A DNA stretch of 64,000 nucleotides, taken from Eupeodes corollae (Eukaryota; Arthropoda; Insecta; Diptera; Syrphidae). The DNA lies in contig NC_079147.1 of the NCBI RefSeq assembly GCF_945859685.1, positions 309,626,485-309,690,484 on the forward strand, given 5' to 3'. Positions 45,419 through 56,660 of the stretch are shown in pieces. Under the pieces are notes generated by a model. It made no database searches. It was not told the DNA's origin and saw only the letters and a program-made list of their open reading frames with translations. Within the stretch, counting starts at the first letter, position 1, and the number at the start of each line of letters is the position of its first letter. Made by a program: the position numbers and the translations under genes.

Positions 45419-46013
45419 TAGAATATTACTTAAAATCAAATTTGGGACAGTATCAACATTCGCACCATTCTAGATTTTTGCACTCGAGTTCTCAATTTGG
45501 TTTTGTTCAGAATTTTCAATTCTTGATTTTTGTATAGTGATTTTTGCATTCTAAATTATGGTTTTTGAGATTCCGTGGTTATTTCGTACCTATCAATACA
45601 TTGTTTCAATATTGAGTGTTTTTCCAGAATCATGAGAAGTTTTGCTGATTGTTTTCTTTGGCTTGAAAGCTGATAACATCAAACTGTTTTCAAGTTCCTG
45701 TTACTCTTTTAGTAATAGTCCATCGACTAAACAACGCTTCCAAGTTGTTAAAATTTTCTTTGAAGCGTTCTAGACCATATTCAAGTAACCATTGGCCACC
45801 ACTGACTTAAGATTTATTGGAAAAAGTAGTGAAAAATTGAACTTATGAAATATATTGAAAACATAGTTAAAATAAAAACAATACATTTATTCAAACAATA
45901 TTTTATTCTTGAATTATTATTTAACTCTTTCAGCCACGCATTTACGAAGACTACTTTATAAAAGTAATACATGCAGTTTTTACTGAATAACAGTTTTATT
46001 ATTTATTTATTAT
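45419..46013. other. AT-rich stretch between Helitron and piggyBac remnant
   Basis: Non-coding. It may include the 3' flank of the piggyBac-like element, but no terminal repeat or TTAA site could be assigned. Confidence 0.4.
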
Positions 46014-46488
46014 TTAGAATTTCTTTTCGCCTTTGCTGTAGACAGTTCTTCGGAAGTCTTTGGTGTTTAGTAAATCAAATTCTGGGTGATGTTCCTTTGG
46101 GAGTTCTTTGTAAAGCAAAAAACCATTTACGACAGCGTAGTCTAATAAGTGAAAAAATATTTGATGCCATCGTTTGTGGGACTTCCTGTCGATAACACAG
46201 TCAGGTTTAGTAGGTCAAATTTATCCACATAGGTCAAATCACGGCGGCGTCTGAACAAGTCATATAAGTCCAGTTCCCATTGCTTTCTCTACTACATACA
46301 ACACCTGTTTTTGTCGGATCTAAATAATTGATTAGAATTAAAACTTAAACGTTGTCTAGGTCTAAACTGCAAACACTTTTATCATCTGAAGGAAAGTAAG
46401 CCATTTGACCTTCATTCAGAACACGTGTCATTCTGCTAATGTGGCATTCAATTTCTTCGAAGACATTATTGAATCACCATATTACTCT
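46014..46488 (-). pseudogene. piggyBac-like transposase remnant
   Basis: The C-terminal part of a piggyBac/PGBD-type transposase. The best segment (about 46200-46014) reads PDCVIDRKSHKRWHQIFFHL, then LDYAVVNGFLLYKELPKE, and ends SKGEKKF before a TAA at 46014-46016. It corresponds to the family's RKSxKWWHRIFFHLLDxAxVNxxxLYK block. Further upstream, in other frames, are LFRRRRDLTYVDKFDL and RVLNEGQMAYFPSDD (about 46390-46440). At least two frame breaks and the lack of the upstream catalytic Asp region make it dead. Confidence 0.78.
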
Positions 46489-49400
46489 TGTTTTTTTTTC
46501 AAATTAAGTTTTTAGTAAATTACAAACAAAAACACTAAAATCATAATATGCGAAGCTTTCACACCTTTTTCACAGAATTTTACCGTTATTTAAGGTGGAA
46601 ATATATTTTAAACACCCGCGAATAGACCTGAAAGAAAAAAATAAAGCTTTCGAAAAAATCATTATATGTTGAACTGAATCATTTAAATCTAAGAAGTTTT
46701 TAAAAGACAATAGCAAAATGAAAAAGTTAAGGGTTTTCTTATTTTTCAGATATTTTCAAATAAATATAAAAGCAATTTTGAAACCGTTTATTCTTAAAAT
46801 ATGGGAATATTGAAATCACCAAAGAATAGCGTCCAAATTTTATCATAACTGCATATAAACCCATATAACCTATTTTCGAAAACTAAGGAACTGAAGTGGT
46901 TTAAAATGTATCTAGAAAGTCGACACACAAATTTGTTATTTTCAAAATCATTACGTAATTTATTGTTAAGAAAAAGTTATGATGTGGTTTACTTTAGACT
47001 TAAAAACACCGTCTCTGTTTTTGTCTCAATATATCTAAAGAGATATATTCCATTTATTTATGTGGCAAGATTCGCATTCAGGACAGCTAAATCCTTTGAT
47101 AAAATTTTGTTTGATTTGATGGGCAGGAAACCAAATTAATATTACCGTAAAAAATTATTTGTTTCCTAGAAGTACTCCTTTAAATTATCTTGAATTACAA
47201 AACTTATGTTGTAATAAATGTAGGGATTATCTTAAGATCTTAACAACACAACGGCAACGTGTAGATTATTCTTGATTGAAAAGGTTAAATAAATAATGAA
47301 AATGATGTAAAGTGTAATTTTAATAAACAACATGTAATGGAAATTCTGTAGTTTCAAATTTCGATTACAAACGTTTTTCTTGGAATAAATGAAAAAGTCT
47401 TTTCAGCATAATACTTATCTCAAAGTAAAATAACGTTCCTTCGATTAAGAATAGGAATGGAATAAGAGATCTAGTTTTATTATGTCAAATCAGCATCATC
47501 ATCAGCATATGTGTGTTCTTATTTCCAATTTCTTTCAATGAAATTATATGGATCGGAATCACGTGTCTCCGATTGAAGTCGATTTCTAGAAAAAATAATA
47601 GACAGTCACATTGTGTGATAGAAGTTGGTAAAGTTTATTACGAGTGTGCATAATATTTCAAAAAGTTGAAACGATATTCGGATATCGTACTTTGGATTCG
47701 TAATAAAAACTCACGTTTTTCTGTAGTTTCTAGGCCTTCATTTTATTATCCAAAACAAGTCCTTCCTTATAACATTTTTAGACGATTGTTAGCAGACGCA
47801 CCCAGTAAAATCCCCCAACTTTTCGTTATACAAATATTCTTCCATATCAAAAAGCGTCTGAGAAGTTTTAAGCACCTAAACGTGGGCAAGTAAGTATTTA
47901 TATCTACTTGCCCAAGCCTACATCCTTAATGGTTTAAAAGTTAATAAAACCACGACGTTGAAAGTTCAACTCAAGAGCTAAAGCAACAACAGAAATATCG
48001 TATGGTTCGCTGACTGAAATAACAACAAATAAGGCAAAACTGTGAAGGAGTTTTCCAAAACAAAGCAAAACAAAAAAAAAAACATTTTACCCATTCTTCC
48101 TGTGGGAGCAGGTTCCGGTTGAGATTTTTGTATTGTTTTTCTTTTCTCAAAGCACACAAACACTCAGGCAAAGTTCAAAGTTAAATAAATCCTTCAAAAA
48201 GCTAAAGGACTTTGAACAAAAAATTTAAGAATTATTTACAACAAAACGAAAAGCAACAATGAGTTAAATAAATTTAAAAAATAAATAAAAATTCTATGAA
48301 AAAACTTTTTTGTTTTTGTAAAGTGCTAAGAGCACACAAAAAACTTATATGTAGAACATAATAAAACAAAGGAGGCAACCTTAAGAAGTGCTTTAATTTT
48401 CGAAGGACTCTTTTTAACAACTGTAAACGATTATATTTTCTTTTGTTGGTCTTTTGTTTCGTGAGCGTATTTATTTTGCAATTAATTTGTATTTAAAAAG
48501 ACACCCAGCCTTGGGCACATTTTTATCCATTTCTGCAGTTTAAGAAAAAGGTTTTTCCTGTAACAATTTGTTTTTAATTTAATTGTAATTGGCTCGCATC
48601 TAGAAGTGCCATTTTGAGTGACAGGATTCGAGGAAAACAACCTAATCATATTTTTGTGTGGAAAAAAACGCGTCGTCATCGTGTTTGTCGTCCTTTGTGA
48701 GTCCCTAATAAATTCTACAAAGCACGAATTGAAGAAACCCTAAACATGTGTGTTACAAAGTCTACAAAATTTTAATACAAAATACCAAACCTAAGTATCC
48801 TAAAATTGCATTTATGCTTGTGACATTTTGGGTGAAAATCCTCAATCAGGAATATTTCGTCCTTTTTGGGGTTTGTTAAGCTCTACAAAGTGATACACAG
48901 ACACGGTACACGAACAGCATGAAATATCACTTTCCATCAAATTTATTGAATTAGAGAAGTTTGGGAAAAACCGAGCAGGACAATGGAATGGTCATCCTAA
49001 TTTATCGAACCTTCGTAAGTTAGAAGAAAATAAAAACAGATTCAAGTTTTTGTGAATGTGGAAGTTTGGAATTGGCAAATGTCTTGAATGTCCTGTAACA
49101 AAGAAATGTGTCTGTCGTCGATATCCTTGATTACTTCATGAAGTTTTTTTCTTTTTAGTTTTTATTAAGGATCGTCTGTGGAAATGACTACAACACGGAT
49201 GATTGGTTGGGTCTTTTTTGTTGTATTGGCTTCCGATGTGAGTATAATGTATATTTTTATCCTCGAATGAACTGTCCAAAGGTTTGATTAATGAGCAAGG
49301 TTTTGGGTACACACATAAATTGTTTAGCTTGGGTCGCAAATAAAACATTAACTTTAGGTATGGAAGGTATATAGACGTAATTTTTCTAGATTAACGTTTA

Positions 49401-50375
49401 TAACGTTTATAGCTTTTTGATGGGTTTTAAATGTGAAGAGCTCTTATTAAGTTAAGGTTTAGGCTGTTAGTCATTTTTGTTTTGTTTTTTTTTTTTTGTG
49501 TCTTTTTGTCTTGCTTCAAGCTTTTGTTTGATAAAGTTTTATTTTAGGGTTGCACACCATACATTATTTTAATTTAAGGTCTTTTTTTGTCTTTTGTAGA
49601 ATTTTGATCTTTTATTATTATGACGAGGTGAGGTTGAGGATTTTTATTTAATGGAAAAACCACAAGTTGCTTCTTGTTTTATGCTTCAAAAAGGTTTTCC
49701 GTTATAATTTCGCTTTGTTTATTTATTTGATGTCATTTATAAAGAGAATTTATTAGGGTAAAACGAGGGCATTGTGCGTTAGAGGTGAAACTTAACTACT
49801 GTACCCATCCTTATTACAATAAGGACTGCCTTCTCATAATACGTGTGCCTTATTTCAAAAGAAAGAACAAAATATTTATACGTTATAAATTTAAATAGAA
49901 ATGAAAATGAAGTGCAAACTATGCCATTTTAAATGAACATTATCTTGACGAGGTTTAGACTCTGTCAGTCATTTACAAAAACAAAACTCTTTACTTTCTA
50001 ATTTTCTTTTAATTTGGTTTATAATCGATCGTTTTAGTCTTTAAATATCTTTTGAATTGTCGACGTAAACTTTGCTTTTAAAATTTGGCGGCTTAAGTAG
50101 GGACAGCGTAATGGCCAAGAGAGTCGCAGTTACTGGAGATTAAACTCCCTGGAAACTTCTAACGCAGTTTTGTCAAAACATTTAACAGTTTACATTAAAG
50201 TCCTCTTTAAACGCGAAAATTCCAGAGCTGCAAATTGTTCACGGGCGATTGGCCAGAAATGACTAGCTGTGTTCACTTTTTAAAGTTTTCAACGGTTGCG
50301 AGTGTGACTGACTACCTTCGACCAGATTTTGGCGTAAAAGTTGTTTTAACCGGTCTTCTAAAGGACATATAGAAC
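46489..50375. other. AT-rich stretch without recognisable gene; one hairpin
   Basis: No domain in any of the short ORFs. It contains the 10-bp perfect hairpin at 47883-47914. The part at 49980-50340 is slightly less AT-rich but shows no motif I can name. Confidence 0.45.
47883..47914. repeat. 10-bp perfect hairpin
   Basis: TGGGCAAGTA at 47883-47892 pairs exactly with 47905-47914 across a 12-base loop. It is isolated from any recognised element. Confidence 0.45.
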
Positions 50376-50904
50376 ATAGATAGATAGACACATTTATTTC
50401 TTCCTATTAAAGTTTAACAGTAATTCTTACTTAAGAATAAGGACTTGGCAATTCTGCCGTCTGCCTGATTTGACATTTCATAATACAAGAAAAATATTAA
50501 AAGTAAAATTTAAAATTTCAACTCGTGCTCTAAGGACATAACTTATAGCTTCGGACGATAATTCATTATTGAAATAGTTAGCTTCTGATGGTAATTGGTG
50601 ATTGAGGTTCGTATAGGTGTTCCTGGTGGATGTTGACGAAGCTTTAGAGAGATGCTGATTGTAATTTCTTTCATCTATTTAAGCAGTAACATTTGCAAAC
50701 ATAGAGCTCCATTCATCTACATTAAACTCCAATAAAGTTAAGTTAGCTTCATGTGAGATAGCTAGCTGACTCCATTCTTTGAAAGGATGTCACCAGATTG
50801 CAGTTGTCTTAGCCAGATGGTTTTATGAAGACATCTTTCATGCCTCATCATAACTCTTATTAAATAATCCGTAAATAGCATAATTTGGTGTTGAATTATG
50901 TAAT

Positions 50905-51255
50905 CTAAACATTTAAAATATGCGTAAGCAAAACTCCAAGATATTTAAACTCTTGTACTACATCAATATCTTCATTATTGAGTGACCAATTCCCTTCCGG
51001 CAGCCATATTTTTTGACGCGCTTCAAAAATCATTATTTTCGTTTTGTTTGTGTTAACATGCAAGCCCCACCTCTTGCAGAAGGAGTTCAATCTGTTAATT
51101 AGTAGTTGCAGAGTGAAAGGATTTTCAGCTAGTACAACTAAATCGTCCACGTATAGCAAAACTTTCACTTGGATATCGGTAAAGAGTATTACTCGTGGAA
51201 GTTCATAACATATATCGTCGATAAAAAAGCAAACATTATTGGGCTCAAAATGCAA
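50905..51255 (-). pseudogene. LINE RT fragment with YVDD motif
   Basis: 116 codons. Contains VKVLLYVDDLVVLAENPFTL (active-site YxDD block), then LINRLNSFCKRWGLHVNTNK and TKIMIFEAR, and QEFKYLGVLLTH (the YLG block). This is the standard order of the palm and thumb of a non-LTR reverse transcriptase. The segment is open, but the upstream palm lies beyond frame breaks. Confidence 0.85.
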
Positions 51256-51422
51256 CCTTGTGGAACACCCGCTGTTGTTTCATACCAATATGAAAACTCT
51301 GATCCATCCCATACAGAGGCGCTTGATGACACCAACAATTTAAAATAAGTCATCAGGAATTTTCGGGAGATCCCTAGTAATTAGAGCTTATACATTAAAG
51401 CCTGTCTATTGACCTTATCAAA

Positions 51423-51542
51423 GGCAACGGCCTAGTCACTGATAAAGCTTCGGTTCCCATCGATCACCGAGATCAAGCATCAGTGACCGTGGTTAGTAGA
51501 AAGATGGGGGACCGTCTCGAAACCTACCGCGTGCTGTTGTCA
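51423..51542 (+). ncRNA. 5S rRNA-like head of the SINE (not a functional 5S gene)
   Basis: It shares long runs with metazoan 5S rRNA: GGCAACGGCC at the start, CGGTTCCCATCGATCACCGA, AAGCATCAGTG, GGTTAGTA, AGATGGGGGACCG and ACCGCGTGCTGTTG at the end, all in 5S order and spacing. The box A and box C regions of the internal promoter are thus retained. It differs from 5S rRNA at many scattered positions (for example TAGTCACTGATAAAG in the first helix region), as expected of a SINE head rather than an array gene. There is no oligo-T terminator directly after the 5S end. Confidence 0.85.
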
Positions 51543-51696
51543 CGTGCTCTTTCTTTCTGTTGTTCTTTCTCTTCTGTCCTTCTGTCTTGTATAAATGTCT
51601 TGTTATCACCTTACATAGCCTAGTTGCTCAAGGTGCTGTGTTCTCTAGTCTGCACATTTATGTGCAGTGTAGTGTGAAATGTAATGTAATGTAATG
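51423..51696 (+). mobile_element. 5S rRNA-derived SINE (SINE3-type)
   Basis: A 274-bp insertion within the LINE RT domain, in the opposite orientation. The first about 120 bases are clearly related to 5S rRNA (next entry) and would supply an internal pol III promoter. A pyrimidine-rich unrelated body follows, then an 8-bp hairpin CTGCACAT/ATGTGCAG (51650-51667), then a tail of (TAATG) units to 51696. This is the 5S head, unique body and short-repeat tail layout of SINE3-class elements. A clean target duplication could not be defined; the LINE seems to have lost a few bases at the junction. Confidence 0.85.
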
Positions 51697-51699
51697 TTT

Positions 51700-51999
51700 G
51701 AAATCTACAAAACAAGCACACAATTTCTTTTTCTTTTCAATAGACTTCCTCGCAATACTGGTAAGTGCAAAAATGTGATCAGCTTGAAACTTGCTTAGAC
51801 GATAAGTGTTCTCGATCCACTTAGTGAGCATTTCGTACAGAATTGAAGTCAGAATCTTCCTCATAGAGTTAAGAATAGAAATTCCTCTGTAGTTTTCCGC
51901 AAGATTTGAATCTCCTTTCTTGAAAATGGCAAAAATAAGTGCTTTATTGAAATTTTTTGGTACATAAGCATCATTATATAACCTGTTAAAGTACTCCAC
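51700..51999 (-). pseudogene. LINE RT fragment, finger region
   Basis: The minus strand reads FNKALIFAIFKKGDSNLAEN, YRGISILNSMRKILTSILYE, then LSKFQADHIFALTSIA, and KKKLCACFVDFK at the edge of the SINE insertion. The continuation AFDKVNRQALMYKL is found on the other side of the SINE (about 51380-51423), proving that the two halves were once contiguous. Confidence 0.85.
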
Positions 52000-52340
52000 A
52001 AGATAGTTTTGTTATTTTTCGATTTACTCAAACTTGTTTGCGAATCACTCCAAGATATTGGACTATCTAATTCACTGACTGTGAAATTGGGAAGTGCGTA
52101 GGAGAAATAATGTTGATTCTCATCGATGTTTTAAAATGAGCAGAAAACCTTCTAAATTTTTTGAATTGTTTTCTAATCCAAGGGTTTTCAGACGTTTTAA
52201 TTTGAAATGTTTATTAAACGCTGCTACAGCAAATGTGCGATCTTTTGTCAATTCAATAAACAAGACTAACAAACTATGCCAGAAATGGCGCAGTATTGCC
52301 GCTTCTCTTAATTTCCCAGTTCCATTTTACGACATGTTTT

Positions 52341-53958
52341 AAATGAGGGAGTTTAATATGGCCTACCTCGCTGCTTAATGCTCCCGAAAATTGTGTCAGA
52401 AACTACGTCAAAAATGTTTCTTTTTTTTTTGGTAAGGTGCAGTGTTTGATGGAGGAATTTAATTTCACAACTTTGAAACTTCACATACTTGAACACTGAC
52501 GCTTGCATTTATTTTTTTACAAATACAAATTGGGGTTCTGGAATTTACTTTCATGGAGACAGAATTTTTTTTGAATTTAAAATGAAGTGTATAACACATA
52601 CATTTCGATTTTTGCGGTTTTTAATGATGACAATTCGGCTGACTGGATTAATTTAGCGTGATTTTTGAAGGACGATAAAAGGAAATTATTTTAAAACAGA
52701 AGTAATATTAATCATATATTAAGCTTTCATTTTAAAAATAGACTTGATTCGTGGATAGTTGGCGGCTTCTACTTGATGAAACGGACATATCATTTTTAAC
52801 GATAGGTTCGCTGTAATATTTTTAAAACAATCTTCATTCAAAGCTTTCAAGAAGTGCACATCAAAAAATTCATGATAAAAACACTATTATTTTATAATTA
52901 ATGTATTTAAAAGCACGTACAAATATAAGAACAAATAGAATAAAACCAACAAATTATTTCCATTAACAAAAATATGAAATAAGTTGGTTGGTTTAGTTTC
53001 ATTTCAATTTTGGATTTCGATTTCATTTCACTCGATCTTAGAAAACCAATTCAAAATAAACTGTATTTCTCCTATCAAAATAATCAACTCTAACTTCGGT
53101 TGATCTTTTGGAAAATGTTCCAGCGTTTTATTGTATCAAAATAAGAAAAAATTTGAAATATACCAAGAGACAAATTCCCCTATTGGGAGTGTCAAATACC
53201 AATAATTGGTAGAGTTGATAAATATTAAAATTCTGCATTTTTAAATTTCATTTGTTAATAAATAAGATACATTTTAATTGATTGTAATAAATTCTTAATA
53301 ATCAAACTCTTATCGAGTAGCTAGTTAAATGTGAATGTTTAACTTTGAAATGTAGCAATTGATAGTTGATACTCCCAAGAGTGGTTGAACTGTTTTTTAT
53401 CTTTTTATGTCAACTTATGTGCATTGCAGGAAATTACGGCTTTTCTGAGAAAAAAATAAAAGAACTAAACAAATAAAAAAAATTGGCGTACAAAATAAAA
53501 TTGTAGGTCCACTCGATTCCCACCCATTAATATAGTAAGTTCTTGTAAGTCAATATAGGCGTTGGTTGTCTTGTTTCTTAGACTTGTGTCAAATTTAATT
53601 GAATTTAGAAACATAATGACATCAAAAACCTTTCAAACACCCAAAGGTATATCAATCATAGTTTACCCTTACAAAAATTAGTGTTCTATTTGCAGACATT
53701 ATTTTTGAAGCCATTGTCGTTTATATATTGATTAGATCCAAAATTTTCCACATAACGAAACAAATCATTAGTTCTTATTAAATTCTCTTTAGAGAAAGGA
53801 CACACCTTTTCTGTCTTTATTCAGCCAACCCGTTTTAATATCCCAAATATTGATTCGAAACCAGAACATATTAGAAACCGATGTCGTAAAGGAGTCTATG
53901 GCATATTATAAACCCGAATGTGTCACACTCCCTATAATAACCAAGCTAATAATTCATA
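52341..53958. other. AT-rich stretch; holds a candidate MITE
   Basis: No coding region recognised apart from the candidate MITE at 53177-53384. The part directly right of 53384 leads to the possible 3' UTR of the exon at 53959-54050. Confidence 0.4.
53177..53384. mobile_element. Candidate MITE with imperfect TIRs
   Basis: 208 bp of AT-rich DNA with inverted ends: CCCCTATTGGGAGTGTCAAA on the left against CCACTCTTGGGAGTATCAAC read in reverse from 53384. The match continues a few bases (TACCAAT/TATCAAT). Core TTGGGAGTxTCAA is identical except for one base. I could not find a convincing target duplication, so the superfamily is open. No ORF. Confidence 0.5.
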
Positions 53959-54050
53959 TTATTCATCAGGTTCGTATTCTAACGTCAGGCGGCTGTCAGG
54001 CAGGGTTACACAGGACTCCATCCAGGAGTTCTTGGCCTTATCGTCCTTAT
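53959..54050 (-). CDS. Possible terminal coding exon of an unknown gene
   Basis: On the minus strand, a pyrimidine-containing stretch and ACAATATACAG end at 54051, followed by 92 bases that are conspicuously more GC-rich than the surroundings. They read as a 30-residue C-terminus in one frame (DKDDKAKNSWMESC, then VTLPDSRLTLEYEPDE) and stop at TAA 53959-53961. Codon third positions are GC-biased (AAG GAC, CTG CCT GAC AGC CGC CTG), unlike AT-driven ORFs. The acceptor leaves two bases to complete the first codon. I do not recognise the protein and saw no partner exon between 54051 and 64000, so it may be the last exon of a gene whose other exons lie to the right. Confidence 0.42.
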
Positions 54051-56660
54051 CTGTATATTGTAGATGTAGAACAACAACAAGGTTCGTTAAATAAATAATA
54101 AAACAAAACATAAAATACTCGTACCTACAAATAATACGCTTCAAGTTTAATGAAACGCAAATTTTGTATTTTGTTTGAAGTACCGTTATGATAGATTGCT
54201 GACAACACTATATGGGTAAGAGAGGGTTGGCGTTGGAGGGTGAGGTAGTAGTATGGCTTTGTATTTGTAGGTAGGGCGGAGAAAAAAATTTTGATTTATG
54301 ATGTGGGTAAGGCGGAAACGTATAAAAATACAAAACTTGATATATTGTTCTATTGTTTGGTCCTTTTTTGTTTGTTATAGTTGATGGATTTTTGGGTTGA
54401 GGAAAGGCCAAGGATTAAGCAACGATTTTGATGACATCCACATCATATTTTATTTCGAATTATATTTATGTAAGATAGAAACGAGCTCTGTTAGTCGCTA
54501 CATAAATGAGAGATCCTCTAGCGATTATTAAAATTAATTGCTTAAATATGTTAAATAAATTGGCAATATCTCTTTGCGCACCTGTCGAGGATTTAAGGAT
54601 ATTTGTTTTCCCTTTTATTTTCCCTCCCAAATAAAAATACCCATATTGAGGATGGTGTTTTATAATTCTTTATGGGCATTTTCGTCCTTCCGAAGCCATT
54701 TATTTGTTTCACACGCATGCAATATAACCAAAGTACAACTAATGTATCTCACTTTAAAATCCCTACACCTACACCACAAGCTCGGCTAGAAACGGCTATG
54801 TTGATTAAGCGATTAGGGATACCATCAATCTTCTTCCTCATCTAAGTTAACGGCCGTTAAAACCGAGATGCCAGAGTATTTAATTTCCATCGAGATTGTG
54901 TAACGACCGATAGAATCGATCCATATACCTCTGTTATGCTCCTAGTTTCACTATTACCGTTTGAAGCATCATTGCAAAGTCCTGGGACTATCCGAGGATA
55001 TGAATGGTGATAGTGACAGTTACGGAGCTGGAGGATTGGATGAAAATCAATAAAACACGACTCACACCACCCACCCAACCCATCTAGTCAGCCAACATGG
55101 CTTCCTGCCTTAAAGTATTATGAGCTGAGGCCAAGTTGAATTTAGAAAAAAAAACGCCATTGATTAATAGCTTGAGTGTGGCAAATAACAAGGCTTTTCA
55201 ACTTGCTATAGGCTAATTACTAGGCATGTACTCTAATTTAATCGAGAGACATTTCGTAGAAAAAATTAGTGCTTCATTTTCAATTCTGTTAGAATTTCTT
55301 GGGAAAACGAAATAGGTTTTTAATTTGCACAAATAAAATAGTTAAAACCATGGTAGCCATTCATCATTCGAGAGTTCCCGGAAATTGAATTATTGAAAAA
55401 TATTTTATATTTACTAAAATCGAATACACGGAACTACAACTGTGAAAAAATAATTTTAAAGCTGAGTTCCTTGGAGCCGTTTTTATCTCTCTTTTTTTGT
55501 CGAAATTTAATTAAAGTCATACACAAAAGGACTGGCCAAAGGACGACGACGACGCCACACTACAAACATGGAAAAAATCGAATTCCCATTGTTTGTAAAA
55601 TCTACGTGGATGACCCTGCCAACCGTATCACTGATGGTAGCGATACTGGAATGCTCCAAATATATTGAACTTCTTCGTCTTCTAGGTTCTAGGAAGGATG
55701 TTGGTACACACGGTGGATGTTATGGTGATGTTGTTGAGGAACTTTGCCGTAGGGTATATGGCCAGGCCAACAAAGCTGCATTTTAATTTCCTGCAGCTTC
55801 ATCGGAATGCTACTTCATTGGTACCAACATATATCTATAGCACCAGTTTGGAAGCGCATTGATGTCCGTCCTCACTTTATATGGTATCTATACGAGAACG
55901 TTTTCGGGTTTAGATTGTTATCCCTTTTGTTAGGATGACTTTGAGTTTTTGTGTTGTATTTGGCCAGAAGATATAAGGGAATATTTTGTGTATTTTGTGG
56001 TGGATGATTGTGAGGAGACTGTGAGGGTCTTCAGTGATTGCTCATACCTTCTGTCAAGTGGACAGTCTAGTGATGGTCCTTTCACTTCTTTGGCAAACAT
56101 CATGATGCTATTTTGTGGTCAAGTCAACAAGGTAAACAAAACTAAGCTTGATTGAGCAGGTGAGTGAGCGTAAGCAAAGGATAACATTTCCTATCCTGAA
56201 GAATTATATATACCTCCTTATACATGACGTATGAATGGACTTCATCGGTATCGTTGTCATGTGATATTGTATTACATAGGACTCAGGATTTATGACATGT
56301 GGCTTTCTTAGAGAATGAGAAAGATGATTACTTAAACCATGTCTTTAACATAGAGTGAAAATGCTTCCATTTTTTGTTTAATTCTTTTATTAAAACCTTT
56401 ATGTTTTTCCTGTTGTTTGCATTTAAATAAGCTGATCATTTCACATAGAAGTTTGGCTCAAGCATAATATGAAAGACTAGTTTTATTAATATTCTCGAGC
56501 ACGTATTTCATTAGGATTACATTTGAAAATGAGAGAAACAATAGATCGATGATAAGAGGAAAATTTGCAAAAGTATACCATAAGTATATCATAATCATAT
56601 TATACATCTAACTAAGAAAGGAAATGCACAAGTTCACCAATATAAATACTCTTGTTTAGA
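54051..56660. other. Stretch without recognisable gene
   Basis: Less AT-rich than average at 54857-55080 and 55560-55800, with short open frames on both strands (73 codons minus; 72 and 91 codons plus) that show no known domain and no paired splice sites. If the exon at 53959-54050 is real, this is its upstream intron. Confidence 0.4.

Larger units (their letters stand above)
50376..52340 (-). mobile_element. LINE with (TCTA)n tail, interrupted by a 5S SINE
   Basis: A minus-strand non-LTR retrotransposon remnant of about 2 kb. On the plus strand it begins with a short TAGA run (50376-50389), which is its 3' (TCTA)n tail. The 3' coding part (NNELSSEAISYVL, RARVEILNF) is near 50480-50570. RT blocks lie at 50905-51255 and 51700-51999, and decayed upstream sequence (TVSELDSPISW, about 52030-52085; SENPWIRKQFKKF, near 52170) reaches about 52340. 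A SINE at 51423-51696 splits the RT domain. The plus-strand ORF at 52094-52342 is antisense to it. Confidence 0.78.

Noticed and set aside
51423..51542. Functional 5S rRNA gene
   Set aside because: Too many differences from 5S rRNA, no oligo-T terminator after the 5S end, and it is fused to a SINE body inside a LINE.
52094..52342. 82-codon plus-strand ORF (MRRRNNVDSHRCFKMS...)
   Set aside because: It lies antisense to the upstream coding part of the minus-strand LINE, where the opposite strand shows NPWIRKQFKKF-type sequence.
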